Assembly: GCA_025200525.1 (NCBI GenBank)
Contig: CM045758.1
Span: 168,964,101 to 169,028,100, forward strand
DNA length: 64,000 bases
Source of the DNA: Camellia lanceoleosa
Lineage: Eukaryota > Streptophyta > Magnoliopsida > Ericales > Theaceae
Reading direction: 5' to 3'
In this document: piece by piece, positions 58,333-64,000 of the stretch
How the letters are laid out: each line of letters begins with the position of its first letter
How positions within the stretch are numbered: position 1 is the first letter of the stretch
Notes under the pieces: generated by a model
What the model was told of the DNA's origin: nothing
Seen by the model: only the letters and a program-made list of their open reading frames with translations
Databases searched by the model: none
Program-made: the position numbers and the translations under genes

Positions 58333-60847
58333 TTTGGTAACAACTAATATGACCATCTTTTGTTCTCAGAACCCATGAAATTTGTGATAAGTTACCTCCT
58401 CATCCACCTCATAGACCAATCACAAGGTTAGAATATGAGCATGTACCCTTCAATTTTAAAAGATGATTTTTTCCTTTTTTTTTTTGAATTGTGGATCTAA
58501 ATGACTAGATTTTATGTTGTTCAAATTGTGCTGATTTGATTCAATTTTGCTCTTATACAGGAAATTTGCGGCACAGATTGCGAGCACACAACAACATTGT
58601 CTGGAGAAAACTAAGAAACCCGATTCATCATCTGTTCAAAGCTTTAGAGTCTGGGAAGATTGTCCAGTAATAGACGAGGAACATAAGGCAGCTACAGACC
58701 ACCCAGTTCCAATGTCCTTGGAACAAACAGAAGCAGTCCCTGATGAAGAGGAACAGATGGTATTTGTCTCTGAAGCTGTGTTTTCCTTCAAAAATCTTAA
58801 CTGGTTCGCAAATTGAACAATTGAATCCATGAAATTCCATAGGAAGTTGAAATGGAAGATATATTTGAAGAGCCCGTTATGGATATTGACAGCTGCGACG
58901 CCAAGAATCCACTAGCAGTAGTCGACTATGTCCACGATGTCTATGCCTACTATAGAAAAATGGAGGTAAACTAAAAGCTCATTGAATTTAGTCAATTATT
59001 AGTTATGAATGTCTATGCCTACTATAGAAAAATGGAGGTAAACTAAAAGCTCATTAAATTTAGTCAATTATTAGTTATGAATTGGTTTAAAAATTTATGT
59101 TTTATATGGCACATTTAATTGTTTCATTAAACAGCTTTATTAATTTCATTTTCCACCAAGATTTCATTTGATATAATAAGTTGCTCTTGTCCCTATTGCT
59201 TGGGACATTATGGATTGGAAATGAATAAGAGGGGAAGGTTTGATTGTGTGTTTTTAAGTGCTTAACATCACATTCTATTCATTTTCCCAACAGTCCATTT
59301 TCACAAAGTTTTTATTTTTTTATTTTATTTTATTCCTATTCAAATGTAAGGCATAGTGTGATCCAAATGAAAAGAAGAAAAAAAAAGAGAGGCATATTTT
59401 GGAAAACGAAAACACAGTCAACTGGCCTAAGAATCATGTTTTCAGGACTAAACAAAATTCAATTTATGCAGAGTTGTAGCAGTGTTTCACCGAGCTACAT
59501 GTCACAACAATCCGACATCAATGAGAAGATGAGGGCAATATTAATTGACTGGCTTGTTGAGGTATGTATATGAACTAAATTAGGGTATCAGATCTTAGCA
59601 TAATTATCATTAATTGATGTTTGAGCACGTTTTAGTTTCTAGATCATTAATCCACTTGATCAAAATCAACAGGTACACCACAAGTTTGAACTGAGGGACG
59701 AGACGCTATTTCTGACTGTTAATATTACAGATCGGTTTTTAGCTCAGCAAGGAGTGGCGCGAAAGAAGCTGCAGTTGGTTGGTTTGGTCGCAATGCTCTT
59801 AGCGTGCAAATATGAGGAAGTTTTAGTACCTGTTGTAGATGATTTGCTTTTCATTTCAGATAAGGCCTACACTAGGAAAGAAGTTCTTGAAATGGTGATT
59901 ATCAATTGACCTTGTGATTTGAGTGCATAGCCTATTGATGGTTAAATAATTAAACCATTTTTACATTCTTGCAGGAGAGATTAATGCTTAATACATTACA
60001 GTTCCACATGTCAGTTCCAACCCCATATGTTTTTATGAGAAGATACCTTAAGGCTGCTCAATCCAACAGGAAGGTAAGTGATTACTTGAAAGTTGATTCA
60101 TTTGGCAAAATTTTGGCCTGTTTGATATCGGTTTTTGTTTTTGTTTTCTATTTTTATTAGCTAAATAACATATTTGATGAACTATTTCAGAAAACAACTC
60201 ACTTTTCAGGAATAATGAAAAGATTGTTTTTGAATCTATGAATACTTTTTTCATCACAAAAAATAGAGCAATTGATGTACTTGAACTTCTCAATATTCTT
60301 GTTTCTGAAAGCATTAAGAAATGAAGAAAACAAAAATGACACACACCAAACAAACAGGAAACTTATCTATCAAATTCAACCTAATGGGACTATAAATTGT
60401 ATTGTGGACCTCATTGCAGCTTGAGCTTTTATCTTTCTTCCTGATGGAGCTCTGCCTTGTGGAGTATGAGACACTTGAGTTCGCGCCATCTTTCTTGGCT
60501 GCTGCAGCAATCTACACTGCTCAATGTACACTCTACGGGTTTAAGCAATGGAGTAAAACCTGTGAGTGGCACACTACCTACTCAGAAGATCAGCTCTTGT
60601 GAGTAAAAACCCCCATCTCCTCCTCCCATTAATCTTGTCCAAAAATTTTGCATAGGTCATTTAGTTTACTAACAGTGATATTAAATTGCTTGCTTGCAGA
60701 GAATGCTCGAAACTGATAGTAAGCTTCCATCAGAAAGCAGCAACAGGGAGACTTACCGGGGTACACAGGAAGTACAGCACATCTAAGTTTGGTTATGCAG
60801 CAAAATGTGAGCCGGCCAATTTTCTGGTAGAGACTCAACAACAATAG
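57944..60847 (+). CDS. CYCB2: G2/mitotic-specific B2-type cyclin, complete, 10 exons
   Basis: Exons: 57944-58004, 58161-58284, 58370-58426, 58561-58759, 58843-58965, 59472-59561, 59673-59894, 59975-60073, 60420-60598, 60700-60847; they sum to 1302 nt, 433 residues, a usual B2 cyclin length. All introns are GT-AG. A destruction box RGALSMIN is at residues 35-42, marking it for APC/C degradation. The N cyclin box (about 160-290) has YYRKME, the signature [16 protein letters not shown] near 208-223 and LLACKYEEV. The C box follows ([34 protein letters not shown]). Partners are CDKA/CDKB kinases, driving entry to mitosis in the nucleus. An MSA motif lies upstream. The end of exon 5 with its donor is duplicated in tandem. 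The B2 class is assigned by wording. Confidence 0.95.
58291..58329 (+). repeat. CT microsatellite in cyclin intron 2
   Basis: About 19 CT dinucleotides directly after the exon 2 donor region. Confidence 0.9.
58939..59082 (+). repeat. 72-bp tandem duplication across the exon 5 splice donor of the cyclin gene
   Basis: Copy 1 (58939-59010) and copy 2 (59011-59082) differ at one position (TCATTGAATT against TCATTAAATT). Each contains GTCTATGCCTACTATAGAAA, the exon end ATGGAG and the donor GTAAAC. Use of the second donor would bring in TAA right after the first GTAAAC. Confidence 0.97.
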
Positions 60848-61329
60848 AGACAGGGCATGTACAGCTTGCTACATTTCATTTCCCCCGGGGGGGTTGTGTT
60901 GGGCGCTGGTTTGGTTGAAAAAATTCAGCATTTTAGAAATTGATTTGATGAGTACTAAATTTATGGTTGTGTTTACTTACAACCAAGGTTGTTTGCCATG
61001 TTCAATTTGAACATATATTGAACTCTTTTTCTGTTCCATTCGATAATAATTTCAAGATTATACATTTTTTCCAATTCTCTTCCATTTTTGAGATATGTCT
61101 TACGCTAGAGAGTGCCAAATAGATTATAATCTTTCTTTGAAGTAGCATAAAAAGTTATTTGGTTTTACGGAATTTTTTTCACATGACTGTGAATGCCCAG
61201 TATCTGATAATTCAATGGCAGCTTTCTTTTGTTCTGGCAACAGCATAAGTGGCCATCAATGTAAGCATATATACTGACATAAACATATTGCCATCAAAGA
61301 GCATATTAAGAGTTGGCTACATAATTGAG
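60848..61329. other. Cyclin 3' UTR and downstream AT-rich DNA
   Basis: A G/C run CCCCCGGGGGGG is near 60883. The rest is AT-rich, and no second gene is visible. Confidence 0.5.
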
Positions 61330-61712
61330 TAGTGGTAAGGATAGAACAAGAAAGTAAAAGTAGGAACATGAACTAGCTTGACAATAGAAGAAACTATAAA
61401 ACAGAGCCTGCATTCAAACACAAGAGACTGCAAGTACAAAAAAGTAGGAACATGAACTAGCTTGACAATATCCCCATTCACAAGAAACTATACAACAGAG
61501 CCTGCATTCAAACACAAGAGATAGCAAGTACAAAAAAGTAGGAACATGAACTAGCTTGACAATATCCCATTCACAAGAAACTGCAACAGAGCTTGCAATC
61601 AAACACAAAAGAGCCTGAAAGTACAACAGAGTGGGAACATGAACACTAGCTTGACAAATCCCATTCACAAGAAACTGTAATAGAGCCGTGCAATCAAACA
61701 AGAAGAGATTGT
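61330..61712. repeat. Tandem repeat, about 90 bp by 4
   Basis: The unit has AGTAGGAACATGAACTAGC, TTGACAATATCCCATTCACA and CAGAGCCTGCATTCAAACAC. The fourth copy is the most diverged (GTGGGAACATGAACACTAGC). The minus strand stays open for 105 codons across it only because the unit lacks stops in that frame. Confidence 0.85.
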
Positions 61713-61759
61713 AATAATGATTCAAAACCAAAACTTCACGGGGCTTCCAAAAAAAAAAA

Positions 61760-62054
61760 AAAAAAGTAGAGTATTTGAAACTTTACTTTCAAGACAGGGA
61801 TGAAGATGAATTTGGGGCAAGCAGCCAAGTTAGGGGAGACCAAAAAAATGTCAGCAAAGCGAGGGTAAAAGACTAAAGGCCCAACACGCCCATCCTCCAA
61901 ACTGAAAACCCCAGTTTCCCACAAGTCCTAAGTTCATCGTATTGATCATGAAAGTTGTCATCATACAGACTGCAACATTCATCCAAGAAGAAAACATAAT
62001 TCCTCCCTTTGCATCCATCGAAATCTACAACAGAAACAAAGTAGGAGCAATCTG
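61760..62054 (-). pseudogene. Remnant of a DUF295 (F-box-associated) gene, cut by a Copia LTR
   Basis: The minus strand reads DCSYFVSVVDFDGCKGRNYV, then FFLDECCSLYDDN. After a one-base frame change near 61935 it reads WETGVFSLEDGRVGPL and ends with a Lys-rich tail. GCKGNxxYF, a gap, then xGVFxLEDG is the C-terminal wording of plant DUF295 proteins, which usually carry an N-terminal F-box and act in SCF-type recognition. The N-terminal part is absent: at 62055 the sequence switches to the Copia LTR. Frameshift and truncation make it a pseudogene. The family call is by recognised motif. Confidence 0.65.
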
Positions 62055-62573
62055 TGTAAGAATTTATTTCTTAATTGGGCTACCATTAACTATGTTTTAT
62101 TTTGATTTGTGAAAAACGGGTTGAAAGTGATTCAGACAAACTGACTGGTATGAGCCCAAATTAATTTTGTGATTCATAAAGCTTTGGGCCTTGGTTCATC
62201 TTTGTGGATTTATTATAAGTATGTGGTATGGAGGTGTAAGGCTTGTTTTGAGTTATTTGGGTTCCTTAATGGGAGGGCCCAATAATTATTGTTTAGGCCC
62301 GGTCCCCTCTCCTATCCTATTAGGGTTTACCTATATTTATATATATGTAAATCTAAGGGTTGTTAGCCCCATTGAAAAACAACGTGAAAGATATAGGAGA
62401 AGGAGAGGAAGAACTAGTGATAAGGTTTTCCAACTGTGAATACCGTATTGTTCTAAAGAAAGCAACACTCAAGACAATGGCAGAATTAAAAGGTATGTAT
62501 TTAAGTTTTATTTTAGTAATTAATTATATTCATAGTGTTTTGATTTCTAGTATAAAGATCCTATAAACTTACA
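62055..62573 (+). repeat. 5' LTR of the Copia element (519 bp)
   Basis: Begins TGTAAGAATTTATTTC and ends ATAAACTTACA. A TATA-like run TATATTTATATATATG is at 62331-62346. ATGGCAGAATTAAAAG at 62478-62493 is followed directly by GTATGT, a strong splice donor. The left boundary rests on the inverted tips only. Confidence 0.65.
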
Positions 62574-62575
62574 TG

Positions 62576-62587
62576 TGGTATCAGAGC
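62576..62587 (+). promoter_or_regulatory. Copia primer-binding site (initiator tRNA-Met type)
   Basis: TGGTATCAGAGC, the standard plant Copia primer sequence, lies two bases past the LTR end. Confidence 0.92.
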
Positions 62588-63377
62588 AAGTTTATACTGG
62601 AATCAAAATCATGTCAGATTATTTCAATAATTTTTTTTAGAATAAGAAATAATATATATATATATATATATATTTCTTTTACTAAAACAATGTGCCTCGT
62701 GATGGGTGATTTACATGGACATACTGTTCATCGTTGAAATTGTTTCAAAAAAAAAAAAAGTGTTGATTTGAAATTGTCCCGTGAATATTGCTTCGGAATA
62801 CATCTTGTTCATTGTTGAGATTTATTGCTTTGAATATTGATTTGAAGCATGTTTGATAACATACTGGCTCAAAGATTATAATATATTAAAATAATAAATA
62901 GTGATATTTTTTTTTATAGGAAAATATTTATTTTTAAAATTGTCCCAGTTAGAGAACTTTTAAATCAATATGGGTGATACTGCCAAAGTGGTTAATCTAT
63001 TGAGATTTATAAGTTTTTTAATAAAGATTCTGGGAAGCTCTTCTGAAATTGTTTTACTCAATTACCTTCCCAAAGGGAGTTAATCGTGTGAATTAATTTT
63101 AGAGGTAGTGTGAGTCAATAATAAGGGAATTTTATTGATTTTGAAAAGACCTATCAACCCAAAGGGATAGTTTTTTGATAAATCATTCTTATTAATTGAC
63201 TTGTTTAGAGGTGTTAGGATGTGTCCTATATATTATGCTCAAAGGCGTTTATATGGTGATACATTTTAATCCTCTGAGAATAATGCTAAAGTTAATTTTC
63301 AGCATGTTCTTGTGAAATTATTATTATTATTGCCATTGCCCATATTTCAATTATGTCATGTTAAATTTTCGTTGTAG
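62588..63377 (+). other. Copia untranslated leader, probably an intron
   Basis: AT-rich with an AT microsatellite at 62652-62676. It ends in TTTTCGTTGTAG, a plausible splice acceptor, just before the gag reading. No ORF. Confidence 0.5.
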
Positions 63378-64000
63378 CTGTTAGCAATATTGCAGTGAAT
63401 AATCAGATTTGTTCCATTGAAACCTTGACTGGGAATAACTTTAAGAGATGGAAAAGGGATGTTGAGTTAGCTTTGGGTTTAGCTGACTTAGATATTGCCT
63501 TAATTGATGATGAGCCCCCTAAACCCATTGATACTAGCACTGCTGATCAAAAGGCTCAATATCACAAATGGAATAGGGCGAACAGGCTTAGCATTATGAT
63601 TATGAAAAAGTCGATATTTGAGAGTTTTCAGGGTGTTATGCCAGATGAGTCCAATGCTAAAATGTTCCTTGATGCCATTGGACAACGATACCTACAATCT
63701 GAAAAGGCTGAGACTGGTGACCTTATGCAAACCTTGTCCACCATGAGGTATGATGGGGTGAGTGGTGTCAGATCCTATATCATGAAAATACAAGAGATAG
63801 CCAACAAATTAACCAACCTTAAAGTGCCCATTGCAGAGACTTTCCTTGTTCACCAAGCCTTAAACTCTCTTCCCATACAGTTTGGTAACTTGAAAACCAC
63901 CTATAATGCCCAAAAACAGTCTTGGAATGTGAATGAGCTTATTGCTATATGTGTACAAGAAGAGGAGAGAAATAAAAAAAGAAAAGGGAGGGAGTGTGAA
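63378..64000 (+). CDS. Copia gag (UBN2-type) polyprotein, partial at the right edge
   Basis: The reading is open from 63377/63378 to the window end with no stop. It has ICSIETLTGNNFKRWKRDVE, NRLSIMIMKKSIFESFQGV, LMQTLSTMRYDGVSGVRSYI and a Lys/Arg tail RNKKRKGREC, matching plant Copia gag of the UBN2 family. There is no upstream in-frame ATG (a TAA is at 63362), so it seems to begin by splicing from MAELK in the LTR (62478-62493), which gives MAELKAVSNIAV in frame. Gag would assemble particles in the cytoplasm. The continuing open frame suggests a younger copy than the Gypsy elements here. The splice is inferred. Confidence 0.8.

Larger units (their letters stand above)
62055..64000 (+). mobile_element. 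Ty1/Copia retrotransposon, 5' part (runs off right edge)
   Basis: A putative 5' LTR at 62055-62573 has inverted tips TGTAAG and CTTACA. The primer site TGGTATCAGAGC at 62576-62587 matches plant initiator tRNA-Met priming. A leader follows, then a gag reading open to the window edge. The 3' LTR and pol are outside the window, so the target duplication cannot be read. It interrupts the DUF295 remnant. Confidence 0.85.

Noticed and set aside
61414..61731. 105-codon minus-strand Cys-rich reading
   Set aside because: Open only because the 90-bp repeat lacks stops in that frame.
62576..62587. tRNA-like sequence
   Set aside because: It is the Copia primer-binding site, complementary to a tRNA 3' end, not a tRNA gene; no cloverleaf can be formed around it.

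Overview
The window is nuclear DNA from a flowering plant, most likely a eudicot. The evidence is spliced genes with GT-AG introns, Tat-lineage Ty3/Gypsy elements, a Ty1/Copia element primed by the TGGTATCAGAGC site, many MITE/foldback elements, and host genes of plant type (a DSK2 ubiquilin, a PcnB-like nucleotidyltransferase, a B2-type mitotic cyclin). I cannot name the species. Only about a fifth of the window belongs to host genes; the rest is transposons, many nested in one another.

Layout. 1-222 (minus): first exon of a DSK2/ubiquilin gene running off the left edge. 617-3042: an inverted array of about 15 short palindromic repeats with GC-rich spacers. 3174-19786: a foldback element split by a 15.3 kb Tat-type Gypsy element (3312-18586, target duplication AATAC) that carries dual RNase H domains and antisense ORFs, one resembling a plant mobile domain. 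19976-23619: more foldback/MITE elements, including one that seems to carry a 1.07 kb CCACCACCC satellite. 25210-39436 (minus): a second Gypsy element (14.2 kb, target duplication CATGG) with an intron-containing antisense gene and a 2.4 kb solo LTR nested in it. 39676-41716: two further hairpin elements. 43336-54061 (plus): a 14-exon nucleotidyltransferase gene whose 3.8 kb twelfth intron holds a related solo LTR and a MITE, and whose tenth exon lacks one base. 55334-57125: MITEs with a 1.1 kb insert. 57944-60847 (plus): a complete 10-exon B2-type cyclin gene with a mitotic (MSA) promoter motif and a 72-bp tandem duplication across a splice donor. 61330-61712: a tandem repeat. 61760-62054 (minus): a DUF295 (F-box-associated) gene remnant, cut off by a Copia element that starts at 62055 and runs off the right edge.

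The three host genes (protein quality control, RNA 3'-end or tRNA maturation, cell cycle) do not form a pathway. The coherent story is transposon layering: hairpin elements first, Gypsy elements into them, and solo LTRs and MITEs into those. Four insertions have exact or interpretable junctions. No CRISPR, tRNA or rRNA gene was seen. All coordinates and splice sites were read by eye from the sequence.
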